From the NCBI RefSeq assembly GCF_018717645.1, contig NZ_JAFLHG010000005.1, forward strand, positions 124,001 through 188,000: a stretch of 64,000 nucleotides of DNA, read 5' to 3'. Each line of letters starts with the position of its first letter. Within the stretch, counting starts at the first letter, position 1. Below are positions 17,622 to 26,148 of this stretch, piece after piece. Both the position numbers and the translations under genes were made by a program. The notes beneath the pieces were generated by a model, which worked only from the letters and a program-made list of their open reading frames with translations, searched no databases and was not told the origin of the DNA. The stretch comes from Microbacterium flavum (GTDB lineage: Bacteria > Actinomycetota > Actinomycetes > Actinomycetales > Microbacteriaceae).

Positions 17622-18944
17622 ATGCGATACACGCCCGCCCTGCTCCAGTCCTTCGACGGTTCCTACCGATTCCTCAAGACGCCGCTGATCGACGCGCCCG
17701 CCGCACAGCGCGACCCCGCGGTCATCGAGACCGTCACCCGCATGCTCGCCGACATCCAGGCCCGCGGCATGGACGCCGTCCTCGACTATGCGCGCAGTCT
17801 CGACAACTACCAGGGCACCGACATCGAGCTCACGGCCGGGCAGATCGCGACGAGCGGCGACCGGCTCCCCGCCGACCTGCGCGCGGCGATCGAACTCGGC
17901 TCCGAGCGGACGAAGGCGTTCGCCGCCGCCCAGCGGGCCCACCTCGAGGACTTCGAGGTGGAACTCGTGCCCGGCCTCGTCACAGGCGCCCGGTACATCC
18001 CCGTATCGCGCGTCGGCGCGTACCTCCCCGCCGGACGCTTCCCGCTGACGGCGAGTGCCTTCATGACGGTCGGGGTCGCCAAGGCCGCGGGCGTGCCGAC
18101 CGTGATCGCCTGCACGCCCCCGCAGCCCGACGGCGGCGCGAACGACGCGGTCGTCTACGCGGCGCACCTGTCCGGTGTCGACCGCGTCTTCGTGCTGGGC
18201 GGGGTCCAGGCGCTCGCCGCCATGGCCTACGGGCTGCTGGGCGATCTGCCCGTGGACATGCTCGTCGGCGCCGGCAACGCCTTCGTCGCCGAGGCCAAGC
18301 GCCAGCTCTTCGGCACGGTCGCGATCGACCTCCTCGCCGGGCCGTCGGAGGTGGCCGTGCTCTCCGACGAGACCGCAGACCCCGAGATCGTCGCCGCCGA
18401 TCTGCTCGGGCAGGCCGAGCACGGGCCGAACTCGCCCGCCGCGCTCGTCACGACCTCGGAGGAGCACGGACGCGCGGTCATCGAGGCGATCGAGCGTCAG
18501 CTCGGCGAGCTGGCCACCGAGCCGATCGCGGGGCCGGCCTGGCGCGACTACGGATCGGTCACCGTCGCGAAGGATCGGGAGACCGCGGCGGCGCTCATGG
18601 ACGACCTCGCCCCCGAGCACCTCGAGGTGATCACCGCGGATGACGCCTGGTACCACGACCGGCTCCGCAACTACGGGTCGATCTTCCTCGGCGCGTGGAG
18701 CACCGTCGCCTACTCCGACAAGGGCATGGCGGGCACCAACCACGTGCTGCCCACCGCGGGGGGCGCCAAGCACAGCGCGGGCCTCTCCGTCTCGCGCTTC
18801 CTCAAGCCCCTCACCTATCAGCGCATCGCCCGCGCGACCACGCCGGAGCTCGCGGACGCCGTGCAGGTGATCTCGGACTCGGAGGGGATGGCCGCGCACA
18901 GCGCCACCGCCACGCGGCGACGGGACATCTTCCGCGAGGACTGA
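17622..18944 (+). CDS. HisD-family zinc alcohol dehydrogenase (paralog 2)
   Basis: This 440-residue protein is the second member of the histidinol dehydrogenase superfamily here. Catalytic and zinc positions are kept: LLGQAEHGP, LAPEHLEV (Glu-His), YSDKG and SEGMAAHS, plus the cofactor stretch VGAGNAFVAEAKRQLFG. It differs clearly from paralog 1 in its N-terminus and in the DK context. No histidine genes are near. It is divergent from a LysR gene and upstream of a betaine-type importer, so I infer oxidation of an alcohol derived from an imported small, probably charged, compound. The annotation histidinol dehydrogenase would be a family name only. Confidence 0.88.
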   Translation: MRYTPALLQSFDGSYRFLKTPLIDAPAAQRDPAVIETVTRMLADIQARGMDAVLDYARSLDNYQGTDIELTAGQIATSGDRLPADLRAAIELGSERTKAFAAAQRAHLEDFEVELVPGLVTGARYIPVSRVGAYLPAGRFPLTASAFMTVGVAKAAGVPTVIACTPPQPDGGANDAVVYAAHLSGVDRVFVLGGVQALAAMAYGLLGDLPVDMLVGAGNAFVAEAKRQLFGTVAIDLLAGPSEVAVLSDETADPEIVAADLLGQAEHGPNSPAALVTTSEEHGRAVIEAIERQLGELATEPIAGPAWRDYGSVTVAKDRETAAALMDDLAPEHLEVITADDAWYHDRLRNYGSIFLGAWSTVAYSDKGMAGTNHVLPTAGGAKHSAGLSVSRFLKPLTYQRIARATTPELADAVQVISDSEGMAAHSATATRRRDIFRED

Positions 18945-19028
18945 GGGGTTCGGCCGCGCGCCCGCGCGATAGCGGAAAGGGTCCTCGACGGCGAATTTGC
19001 GCCGACCGCGAGCGCGTGAAAACGTGGT

Positions 19029-19051
19029 GAAGGCCTCAGGTGAGGCCCTTC
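19029..19051. promoter_or_regulatory. Hairpin in the leader before the betaine-type importer
   Basis: GAAGGCCTCA pairs with TGAGGCCCTTC (one bulged base). The 284-bp gap from 18945 to 19228 otherwise shows only GC-rich unassigned sequence. No T-run follows, so the hairpin may be a weak terminator of the hisD-like gene or part of the importer leader. No known riboswitch consensus was recognised. Confidence 0.35.
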
Positions 19052-19228
19052 CGACCCAGTCCGCGGCTGCCGGTGACGCTGAGCGTCAGACCGGCGGGCG
19101 TACGGTCGGTGGCCTGTGCGACGGACCCGATGTCCTGACGCCGTGACACCCCGATGCGCGAGGGGGTGCGCGTGGCCGCCACCCGGGCGTGACCGAAGCT
19201 GCCGTGGTACGGGCAGTCGAGGTGAACT

Positions 19229-20578
19229 GTGTCCGATTCCATTACCGCGGAGCCCGTGCGCCCCGCGCTCGAGGCGAAGAATCTGTACAAGGTCTTCGGC
19301 CGGAACCCGAAGGATGCCGTGGCGCGGCTGCGCTCCGGCGCGTCCCGCGCCGAGGTGTCCGACGCGGGCACGGCCGCCGTCATCGATGCGAGCTTCACCG
19401 TCGCCCCGGGTGAGATCTTCGTGATCATGGGACTGTCCGGCTCGGGCAAGTCGACGATCATCCGCATGCTGAACGGACTGCTCGCCCCGACGGCGGGGGA
19501 CGTGCTGATCGGAGGCCGGAACGTCACGACGGCGTCGCCCGGCGAGCTGCGCACCATCCGGCGCGAGTCGGTGTCGATGGTGTTCCAGCACTTCGCCCTG
19601 CTGCCTCACCTGACCGTGCTCGACAATGCGGCGTACGCGCTCGAGATCCAGGGTGTCGGGAAGACCGAGCGCCGCGAGCGCGCCCGTGAGATCCTCGAGC
19701 GGGTCGGCCTCGGCGACCGCGCGCACGCGATGCCCGACGAGCTCTCCGGCGGCATGCGTCAGCGCGTCGGGATCGCCCGGGCCCTCACGGCCGGCAGCGA
19801 CATCCTCCTGATGGACGAGGCGTTCTCGGCGCTCGACCCCCTCATCCGCCGTGAGATGCAGGAGCAGCTCGTCGAGCTGCAGCGCGAGCTCGGCCGGACC
19901 ATCGTGTTCATCACCCACGATCTCAACGAGGCGATGTTCCTCGGCGACCGGATCGCGGTCATGCGCGATGGGCGCATCGTGCAGAACGGCACCCCTGAGG
20001 AGATCCTCACCGATCCGGCCAACGACTACGTCGCCCAGTTCGTGCAGGATGTCGACCGGGCGCGCGTGCTCACCGCATCCGCCGTCATGGAGCCTCCGCA
20101 CGCGACGACGCCGCTCAGCGCCGGCGTCCGCGGCGCTCTGCGCACCATGCGATCCCAGCAGACCGGAGCGCTGTTCGCGGTCGAGAACCGGCGCCTGGTC
20201 GGCGTCGTCACCGATCGCGCCGTAATCCGCGCCGTCAAGTCGGGGGAGACCGACCTCCGCAACATCGTGGACTCCCGGCCGGGCGCCGTTCCGACGGTCG
20301 GGCCGGACGATCTGCTGACCGACATCGTCGAGACGGCCGTCGAGGCCACGGTCCCGCTCGCCGTGATCGACGAGAACCGCCGTCTCCTCGGCGTCATCCC
20401 CCGCGTCACGCTGCTCGCGGCCCTCGGGAATGTCCCCGCCACCACTCGCGAGATGCCGATCATCCAGACCCCTATCGACCTCGTCGCGGAGTTCACGCCG
20501 CTCGTCGACCAGGCCGCCGGGGTGCCGGAGCCCGCCGCGCCGGTCGCGGCCGCGACGGAAGGGAGCGTGCGCTCGTGA
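19229..20578 (+). CDS. Betaine/proline-type ABC transporter ATPase with CBS domains (OpuAA/ProV-like)
   Basis: The 449-residue ATPase has Walker A GLSGSGKST, Q-loop, signature LSGGMRQR, Walker B DILLMDEAF and a C-terminal tandem CBS module (GALFAVENRRLVGVVTDRAV, then VPLAVIDENRRLLGVIPRVT). CBS domains in OpuA-type importers sense ionic strength or nucleotides. The GTG start at 19229 has a GAGGTGA ribosome site. Its stop overlaps the permease start. It energises uptake of a quaternary ammonium or similar zwitterionic compound. Confidence 0.94.
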   Translation: MSDSITAEPVRPALEAKNLYKVFGRNPKDAVARLRSGASRAEVSDAGTAAVIDASFTVAPGEIFVIMGLSGSGKSTIIRMLNGLLAPTAGDVLIGGRNVTTASPGELRTIRRESVSMVFQHFALLPHLTVLDNAAYALEIQGVGKTERRERAREILERVGLGDRAHAMPDELSGGMRQRVGIARALTAGSDILLMDEAFSALDPLIRREMQEQLVELQRELGRTIVFITHDLNEAMFLGDRIAVMRDGRIVQNGTPEEILTDPANDYVAQFVQDVDRARVLTASAVMEPPHATTPLSAGVRGALRTMRSQQTGALFAVENRRLVGVVTDRAVIRAVKSGETDLRNIVDSRPGAVPTVGPDDLLTDIVETAVEATVPLAVIDENRRLLGVIPRVTLLAALGNVPATTREMPIIQTPIDLVAEFTPLVDQAAGVPEPAAPVAAATEGSVRS

Positions 20579-21558
20579 ACGGATTCCGGATTCCTCTCGG
20601 CGAGTGGGCCGAAGCGGTCGTCGACTTCCTCGGGTCCGCCCTCGGCGGCCTGTTCGATCTCATCTCCACGGTTCTGAAGAGCGTCTACGGCGGTCTCGAG
20701 TGGGTCCTGAGCGCGCCGCCCTTCTGGATCATCATCGTCGTGTTCGCGGCCGTCGCCTTCGCCGTGCGCGGGTGGAGACTCGCCCTCGGCACGGCCCTCG
20801 GCCTTCTCGTCATCGTCGGGGTCGGTCAGTGGGGCAACGCGATGGACACGCTCGCCCTCGTCCTCGTCGCCGCGGCGGCCGCCGTCGTCATCGCGATCCC
20901 GATCGGGATCTGGGCGGCCCGCAACGACCACGTCTCGCGCATCGTGCGCCCCGTCCTCGATTTCCTCCAGACGATGCCCGCGTTCGTCTATCTGATCCCC
21001 GCGATCATCTTCTTCGGAGTCGGGGCCGTCCCCGGAATGATCGCCACCATCATGTTCGCCGTGGCGCCCGGCGTGCGCCTGACCGAGCTGGGCATCCGCG
21101 GCGTGGACGCGGAGATCGTCGAGGCCGGACAGGCCTTCGGCGCGACCCCCGGCCGCATCCTGCGCCAGATCCAGATCCCGTTGGCGCTGCCCAGCATCAT
21201 GGCCGGCATCAACCAGGTCATCATGCTCAGCCTGTCGATGGTCGTCATCGCCGGGATGGTCGGCGCCGGCGGTCTCGGCGGCGAGATCGTGAAGGCCATC
21301 GGCCGCATCAACGTCGGCCTCGGATTCGAGGCGGGTGTCTCGGTCGTGATCATCGCGATGATCCTCGACCGCATCACCTCCGCGCTCGGCCGCGGCGATC
21401 GCCCCCGCAGCATCCGTCGCACCGCCCGCGCCGATCAGGCGGACGCGACCCCCACAGACCAGGCGAGCCCATCACTCGCCGGAGACGCGGAGACTCCGCG
21501 TCTGACAAACAACGACCAGTCCGCGAACAGCACGCGGATGGAGAGGACGTCACGATGA
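20575..21558 (+). CDS. Betaine/proline-type ABC transporter permease (OpuAB/ProW-like)
   Basis: The 327-residue membrane protein has the ProW-type core (LDFLQTMPAFVYLIPAIIFF, then GVDAEIVEAGQAFGATPGR as the EAA-like loop). The C-terminal 55 residues are hydrophilic and Asp/Thr-rich. The GTG overlaps the ATPase stop and its stop overlaps the start of the binding-protein gene, so all three subunits are translationally coupled. Confidence 0.94.
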   Translation: MNGFRIPLGEWAEAVVDFLGSALGGLFDLISTVLKSVYGGLEWVLSAPPFWIIIVVFAAVAFAVRGWRLALGTALGLLVIVGVGQWGNAMDTLALVLVAAAAAVVIAIPIGIWAARNDHVSRIVRPVLDFLQTMPAFVYLIPAIIFFGVGAVPGMIATIMFAVAPGVRLTELGIRGVDAEIVEAGQAFGATPGRILRQIQIPLALPSIMAGINQVIMLSLSMVVIAGMVGAGGLGGEIVKAIGRINVGLGFEAGVSVVIIAMILDRITSALGRGDRPRSIRRTARADQADATPTDQASPSLAGDAETPRLTNNDQSANSTRMERTSR

Positions 21559-22448
21559 CCAAGAGAAACAGCTTCCTCGGCGCGCTCGCCCTGGCGGGCG
21601 CCGCCAGTCTCGCGCTCGCCGGCTGCTCCGGAGACGGGAACGCGAGCTCCGACGGGCCCGCCGACCGGCCGATCGAGATCGCCGTGTTCAACGGCTGGGA
21701 CGAGGGCATCGCCGCGTCCCACCTGTGGCAGGAGATCCTGGAGGAGAAGGGGTACGACGTCAACCTCACGTACGCCGACGTCGCCCCCGTCTACCAGGGT
21801 CTCGCCGGCGGTGACTTCGACCTCGTCCTGGACACCTGGCTGCCGACCACCCACGCGGACTACATGGATCGCTACGGCGACGACGTGGAGGACCTCGGCG
21901 CCTGGAACGACGAGGCGAAGCTGACCATCGCGGTCAACGAGGACGCCCCGATCGACTCCCTCGACGAGCTCGCCGCGGCCGCGGGGACGTTCGGCGATCG
22001 CATCATCGGGATCGAGCCCGGCTCCGGGCTCATGCGCATCACCGGTGACGACGTCGTGCCCGGATACGGGCTCGACAAGCTGCAGCTCGTCGAGTCGTCC
22101 ACCCCGGCCATGCTGGCCGAGCTGAAGAAGGCGACCGATGCCGGTGAGAACATCGCCGTCACGCTGTGGCGCCCGCACTGGGCCTACAACGCCTTCCCGG
22201 TCAAGGACCTCGCGGACCCGAAGGGACTCCTCGGCGATGCCGAGAGCATCCACTCCGTCGCGGCGACGTCCTTCCAGACCGACTTCCCCGAGGTGCACGC
22301 CTGGATCTCGGGCTTCCAGATGCCGAGCGAGACTCTGTACTCGCTCGAGGACGCGATGTTCAACCAGGCCTCCGGCGACGACTACGGTCCCGTCGTGAAG
22401 AAGTGGATCGCGGAGAACCAGGAGTGGGTCGACGCGCTGACCGCGTGA
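21555..22448 (+). CDS. Betaine-type substrate-binding lipoprotein (OpuAC/ProX-like)
   Basis: This 297-residue lipoprotein has a signal peptide with lipobox LALAG|C. Aromatic residues that could form a cation-pi cage for a quaternary amine lie in FNGWDEG, LDTWLPTTHADYM and LWRPHWAYNAF. The ATG at 21555 overlaps the permease stop; the larger upstream frame is a shadow. The ligand may be glycine betaine, carnitine, proline betaine or a related compound; the neighbouring hisD-like dehydrogenase suggests a hydroxylated one. Transcription ends at the strong terminator just after the stop. Confidence 0.93.
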   Translation: MTKRNSFLGALALAGAASLALAGCSGDGNASSDGPADRPIEIAVFNGWDEGIAASHLWQEILEEKGYDVNLTYADVAPVYQGLAGGDFDLVLDTWLPTTHADYMDRYGDDVEDLGAWNDEAKLTIAVNEDAPIDSLDELAAAAGTFGDRIIGIEPGSGLMRITGDDVVPGYGLDKLQLVESSTPAMLAELKKATDAGENIAVTLWRPHWAYNAFPVKDLADPKGLLGDAESIHSVAATSFQTDFPEVHAWISGFQMPSETLYSLEDAMFNQASGDDYGPVVKKWIAENQEWVDALTA

Positions 22449-22464
22449 TCTCCCACCCCGAGCC

Positions 22465-22509
22465 GGATGCCGCGGCTGAGCCTTCGCGAAGGCTCAGACC
22501 GCGGCATCC
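22465..22509. terminator. Bidirectional terminator between convergent genes
   Basis: An 11-bp outer stem (GGATGCCGCGG with CCGCGGCATCC) surrounds a perfect 9-bp inner stem (CTGAGCCTT and AAGGCTCAG) with loop CGCG; the only irregularity is one bulged A. It overlaps the last codons of the gene on the minus strand and follows the binding-protein stop by 16 bp, so it can end transcription from both sides. Confidence 0.8.
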
Positions 22510-23642
22510 TGCCGGGGGATGAACACCTTCTGGATGATCAGGAGGATCGAGGCGGTGACCGGGATCGCGACGAGCGCGCCGAGCAGGCCCATCAGGGTGC
22601 CGCCGACGAGCGCGCCGATGACCACGAGCGACCCCGGGACGGAGATCGCCTTGTTCATGACCTTGGGGGTCAGGACGTAGGCCTCGAGCTGCATGTACAC
22701 GAGGTAGGCGATCGCGAAGATGAGCGCTCCCACCGGCGACGAGATCAGCGCGACGAGGGATCCGATGCCCCAGAACACCACGCTGCCGACGAGCGGGATG
22801 AGCGTGATCGAGAAGGCGACGACCGCCATCAGCGCCGGGAACGGCAGGTTCAGGAACAGGTACAGCAGGAACGCCACGAGCGCGTTGAAGAAGGCGAGCA
22901 CGACCATGCCGCCGAGGTATCCGCCCACGGAGGACGTGATCTGCTCCGTCAGCTCGGCCGTGATGGCGCGCGCCCGTGCGGGCCACAGCCGGTAGAACGC
23001 CTTCTTGATCTGCGGGAGCGACGCCAGGAAGTACAGGCTCAGCACGATGATGATGATGACGCCCGAGATCGACGAGCCGATCGTCACGCCGATCGAGAGC
23101 ACTCCGCCGCCGATGGCGGCGAGGTTCGCCGGGTCGGTGAGGAAGCGCTGCACCTCGGCGAGCAGATCCGGGACCTGATCGCCGAACTGCGCCGACAGCC
23201 ATGCGAACAGGTCCGAGCGCTGGAATGCGGTCACCATTCCCGGCAGGTCGCGGATGAACTGGGCGATCTGCGTGACCACCGTCGGCACGATGAGCCAGAT
23301 GATCGCGATGAGCACCAGCGCGAAGACGAAGTACACGACGGTGATGGCCCACGCGCGCGCCATCCCGCGGTCCTGCAGACGATGGACGAGCGGGTCCAGA
23401 CCGAGGGCGGCGAACATCGCGAACGCGACGTAGATCCAGACGGTGACAAGGCTCGAGGCCGCCGCTCCCAGCGCGAACGCGACGAGGCCGCCGAGGGTGA
23501 GGAAGAAGCCCACCACGAACGGGTGGTTGAGATTCGCGAGCACGCGCCGGCCGGCGTCCTCGGGTTCGGGCAGGGATGCCGGGGCGCCCGTGGCGGGGGA
23601 GGGCTTCGGGGCCGCGGCCCGCGTGGAGCGACGTGAGGTCAT
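22494..23642 (-). CDS. AI-2E-family transporter (PerM/YdiK family)
   Basis: The 382-residue protein has about eight membrane helices: an N-terminal pair (VVGFFLTLGGLVAFALGAAA), a long soluble loop at about 140-200, and the C-terminal bundle with PLVGSVVFWGIGSLVALISS and LKPKV-like VLTPKVMNKAISVPG. Family members export autoinducer-2 or sodium, and many have no known cargo. The ATG at 23642 gives a short cytoplasmic tail; the frame is open for another 45 codons but these overlap the divergent chorismate mutase promoter. Its 3' end lies inside the bidirectional terminator. Confidence 0.9.
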   Translation of the reverse strand: MTSRRSTRAAAPKPSPATGAPASLPEPEDAGRRVLANLNHPFVVGFFLTLGGLVAFALGAAASSLVTVWIYVAFAMFAALGLDPLVHRLQDRGMARAWAITVVYFVFALVLIAIIWLIVPTVVTQIAQFIRDLPGMVTAFQRSDLFAWLSAQFGDQVPDLLAEVQRFLTDPANLAAIGGGVLSIGVTIGSSISGVIIIIVLSLYFLASLPQIKKAFYRLWPARARAITAELTEQITSSVGGYLGGMVVLAFFNALVAFLLYLFLNLPFPALMAVVAFSITLIPLVGSVVFWGIGSLVALISSPVGALIFAIAYLVYMQLEAYVLTPKVMNKAISVPGSLVVIGALVGGTLMGLLGALVAIPVTASILLIIQKVFIPRQDAAV

Positions 23643-23676
23643 GGGACACACTTTAGGGCGCGGTAGGGTCGATGCC

Positions 23677-23976
23677 ATGACCGACGCCGCCGATCCGACC
23701 GTGACGCTGCGCCGCCTGCGCGGCTCGATCGACAACATCGACGCCGCCCTCATCCACCTCCTCGCGGAGCGGTTCAAGGCGACTCAGCAGGTGGGGGTGT
23801 TGAAGGCGGAGCACGGGATGCCTCCTTCCGACCCGGCCCGTGAGGAGCAGCAGATCGCGCGCCTGCGCCGCCTGGCATCCGACGCCGACCTCGACCCCGA
23901 GTTCGCCGAGAAGTGGTTCAACTTCGTGGTGGCCGAGGTCATCCGCCACCACACCGCGGCGGCCGAGGGCGCCTGA
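23677..23976 (+). CDS. Chorismate mutase, AroQ type
   Basis: The 99-residue all-helical protein matches class II chorismate mutase: LRRLRGSIDNIDAALIHLLAERF, then a catalytic Lys/Arg region (ATQQVGVLKAEHGMPP) and DPAREEQQIARLRRLA. It converts chorismate to prephenate for Phe/Tyr synthesis. The ATG at 23677 is preceded by TAGGGT, a possible -10 box only a few bases upstream, so the mRNA may be nearly leaderless. It is divergent from the AI-2E-family gene across 34 bp. Confidence 0.93.
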   Translation: MTDAADPTVTLRRLRGSIDNIDAALIHLLAERFKATQQVGVLKAEHGMPPSDPAREEQQIARLRRLASDADLDPEFAEKWFNFVVAEVIRHHTAAAEGA

Positions 23977-24006
23977 CCCCCGCCGGCGCGCCCGCCGGCC
24001 GCGCAT

Positions 24007-24068
24007 GCCGAGTGTCCAAAACACGCGGACCCCGCACCTTGCGCCTCGGCGTGTTCTGGACGCTCGGC
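24007..24068. repeat. 62-bp palindromic intergenic repeat, copy A
   Basis: The left arm GCCGAGTGTCCAAAACACGC (24007-24026) pairs with the right arm at 24049-24068 at 18 of 20 positions, with a 22-nt centre. Two other copies (26236, 28159) have the same 62-bp length and arm sequence but different centres. It lies just downstream of the chorismate mutase gene and abuts a heptamer tandem repeat. Confidence 0.85.
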
Positions 24069-24135
24069 AGACGGCAGACGGCAGACGGCAGACGGCAGAC
24101 GGCAGACGGCAGGCGGCAGGCGCCAGGCGGCAGAC
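24066..24135. repeat. Heptanucleotide tandem repeat GGCAGAC
   Basis: About ten head-to-tail 7-bp units (six perfect GGCAGAC, then GGCAGGC variants and a final GGCAGAC) begin within the right arm of the 62-bp repeat. It is too short and has no spacers, so it is not a CRISPR. It sits just downstream of two convergent genes and probably varies in copy number by slippage. Confidence 0.85.
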
Positions 24136-24160
24136 GGGCGCGGGCGGGGGATGCGGGGCG

Positions 24161-24847
24161 TCAGGGGGTGGCGCGGCGCAGCGTCGCGAAGGCGATGCCG
24201 CCCACGGCGACCGTCGCGACCAGCATGCCGACGATGAGTGCGGGCACGCTCAGCCCGGCCATCCACTCGCCGACCCGGGTCCAGGCGTCAGCGCGCCCGA
24301 TGAGCCAGATCGCGGCGACGAGGAGCAGCCCGGTTCCCACGAGGACCACGGTCAGACCGAGGGCGCCGGCCCGTTTGTAGATCGTCGAGCCCAGGAAGCC
24401 GATGACGAACAGCAGCAGCGCGCAGACCGCGTAGAAGGCGCCGGCGGCGAGGGCGCCCGCGCGCCACACCCACTCGAGGTAGAAGAAGTATCCGTTGATG
24501 CCCCACCCGCCCGTCGCCTGCTCGAGCGCGCCGCCGACGACGAACACGGCGCCGAGGATCAGGGCCGTGCCGACGGCGGCGAGCATCGTGCCGAGGAAGA
24601 ACTCGCGTCGCGTGATGCTCAGCGCCTGCGAGAACGGGAACGTGTAGCTCAGCGACATGATGCCGACCGCGAAGAAGTACCAGATGGGCGCCTGGGTGCC
24701 TCCGCCGATCTTCACGCCGTCGTAGGGGATGAGCGCGAAGATCATGAGCGAGAGGGCGAAGGAGCCGCCGAGGATGATGAGCGGCAGCCAGACGAAGGTG
24801 TACCTGTTCACGAACTGCAGCCGCGTGACGGTCAGTGTCCGGTTCAT
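24161..24847 (-). CDS. Membrane subunit of a Ytr-like ABC transporter
   Basis: This 228-residue protein has about six hydrophobic helices (FVWLPLIILGGSFALSLMIF, FFLGTMLAAVGTALILGAVF and so on) and no recognised catalytic motif. It is the last gene of a GntR-ATPase-membrane protein operon. Its ATG overlaps the stop of the ATPase gene (ATGA). In YtrA/YtrB-type systems such a partner works with the ATPase in envelope-stress or antibiotic responses. The larger open frame to 25429 is a shadow of the ATPase gene. Confidence 0.85.
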   Translation of the reverse strand: MNRTLTVTRLQFVNRYTFVWLPLIILGGSFALSLMIFALIPYDGVKIGGGTQAPIWYFFAVGIMSLSYTFPFSQALSITRREFFLGTMLAAVGTALILGAVFVVGGALEQATGGWGINGYFFYLEWVWRAGALAAGAFYAVCALLLFVIGFLGSTIYKRAGALGLTVVLVGTGLLLVAAIWLIGRADAWTRVGEWMAGLSVPALIVGMLVATVAVGGIAFATLRRATP

Positions 24848-25746
24848 CGCAGTGCTCCTTCCTCGCGGGCGTCCTCGGACGCGTTCTGGGTGGTGCGGAC
24901 GATCAGCTGCTGCAGCGAGACGGGGCCGACCTCGACGCCGTCCCGGGCGAGCGCGACCCGCTCGTCGGCGCTGATCGGGCCGAGGACCGTGACCGCGGCG
25001 ACCCGGCCGAGGCTCTCGCGGTGGAGGATCTCGCGCCCGACCGTGAAGGGCTCCACGGCGCTCGCGTCGCCGGTCAGGATCGACGCCCGACCCCGGACCG
25101 CGTCGGTCTCCTCGTCCATGACGATGCGTCCGCTGTCGACGACGATGACGCGCTCCAGCAGGTTCGCGACCTCGTCGATCAGGTGACTGGAGAGGATGAC
25201 GGTGCGCGGGTGCTCTACGTAGTCCTCGAGGAGCCGGTCGTAGAAGATCTGGCGCGCCACGGCATCCAGCCCGAGGTACGGCTCGTCGAAGAAGGTGATC
25301 TCGGCGCGGGACGCGAGACCGATGATCACCCCCACTGCCGACAGCTGGCCCCGCGAGAGCTTCTTGATCCGCCGCTTCATCGGGAGGCGGAATTCGGCGA
25401 CGAGCCGATCGGCGAGTCCCTGATCCCACCGGGGGAAGAACATCGCCGCCATCCGCAGCGCGTGGGTGGCGTTCGCGTCGTCGGGGTAGCGCTGGCTCTC
25501 CCGCACGAAGCAGATGCGGCTGAGGACCCGCGCGTTCTCGTAGGGATGCTCGCCGAACACGCGGACCTCACCGCTGGTCGCGAAGTTCTGCGCCGTGAGG
25601 ATCGACATGATGGTCGTCTTGCCCGCGCCGTTGCGTCCGAGCAGGCCGTAGATGGTGTTCTCCTCGATGGAGAAGCTGATGTCGTCCAGCGCGAGGGCGT
25701 CGCGATAGCGCTTGGTGAGGTGCTGCACCTCGATCACGGAGGTCAT
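24844..25746 (-). CDS. ABC transporter ATPase, YtrB-like
   Basis: The 300-residue ATPase has Walker A LLGRNGAGKTT, an altered signature LSRGQ (Arg for Gly), Walker B AEITFFDEPYLGLD and the switch His in ILSSHLIDE. The last 90 residues form an accessory domain. It lies between a YtrA-type repressor (overlap of 4 nt) and its membrane partner. The system is likely an inducible exporter or envelope-stress responder. Confidence 0.93.
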   Translation of the reverse strand: MTSVIEVQHLTKRYRDALALDDISFSIEENTIYGLLGRNGAGKTTIMSILTAQNFATSGEVRVFGEHPYENARVLSRICFVRESQRYPDDANATHALRMAAMFFPRWDQGLADRLVAEFRLPMKRRIKKLSRGQLSAVGVIIGLASRAEITFFDEPYLGLDAVARQIFYDRLLEDYVEHPRTVILSSHLIDEVANLLERVIVVDSGRIVMDEETDAVRGRASILTGDASAVEPFTVGREILHRESLGRVAAVTVLGPISADERVALARDGVEVGPVSLQQLIVRTTQNASEDAREEGALR

Positions 25747-26126
25747 CGTGCGTTCCCTTCGGTGTGGTCTGCCGCCGCGCGCTCGTGCACAAGGCGGGCG
25801 AGGTCGTCGGGGCCGAGTCCCAGGGTGCGGGCCTCGGCGATCAGGGGCTGGATGTAGCGATCGGCGAAGGCGGAGCGGCGTTCGGCCAAGAGCGCGTCCC
25901 GTGCTCCGGGGGCGACGAACATGCCGATGCCGCGCCGCTTGACGAGCACACCCTTGTCCGTGAGCATGTTCACTCCCTTCGCCGCCGTAGCGGGGTTGAT
26001 GCGGTGGAAGGCGGCGAGCTCGTTCGTCGAGGGCGCGCGAGAATCCTCCGGCAGCGAGCCGTCGAGGATCGCGTCCTCGACACTCTCCGAGATCTGCAGG
26101 AAGAGCGGCTTCCCCTCGTCGATCAC
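25743..26126 (-). CDS. GntR-family repressor, YtrA type
   Basis: The 127-residue regulator has a winged helix (PLFLQISESVEDAILDGSLP, APSTNELAAFHRINPATAAK) and a short C-terminal dimerisation tail, the YtrA arrangement. It heads the operon it presumably controls. A palindrome (GTTACTT-GAC-TAAGTAAC region) stands 28 bp upstream of its start. Confidence 0.93.
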   Translation of the reverse strand: MIDEGKPLFLQISESVEDAILDGSLPEDSRAPSTNELAAFHRINPATAAKGVNMLTDKGVLVKRRGIGMFVAPGARDALLAERRSAFADRYIQPLIAEARTLGLGPDDLARLVHERAAADHTEGNAR

Positions 26127-26148
26127 CCGATCTCCCGTCGTGTCTGTT

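Noticed and set aside
18945..19228. Riboswitch before the betaine-type importer
   Set aside because: Only one small hairpin was seen; no match to a known riboswitch core was recognised.
24066..24135. Possible CRISPR array
   Set aside because: Units of 7 bp with no spacers form a simple tandem repeat, not a CRISPR.
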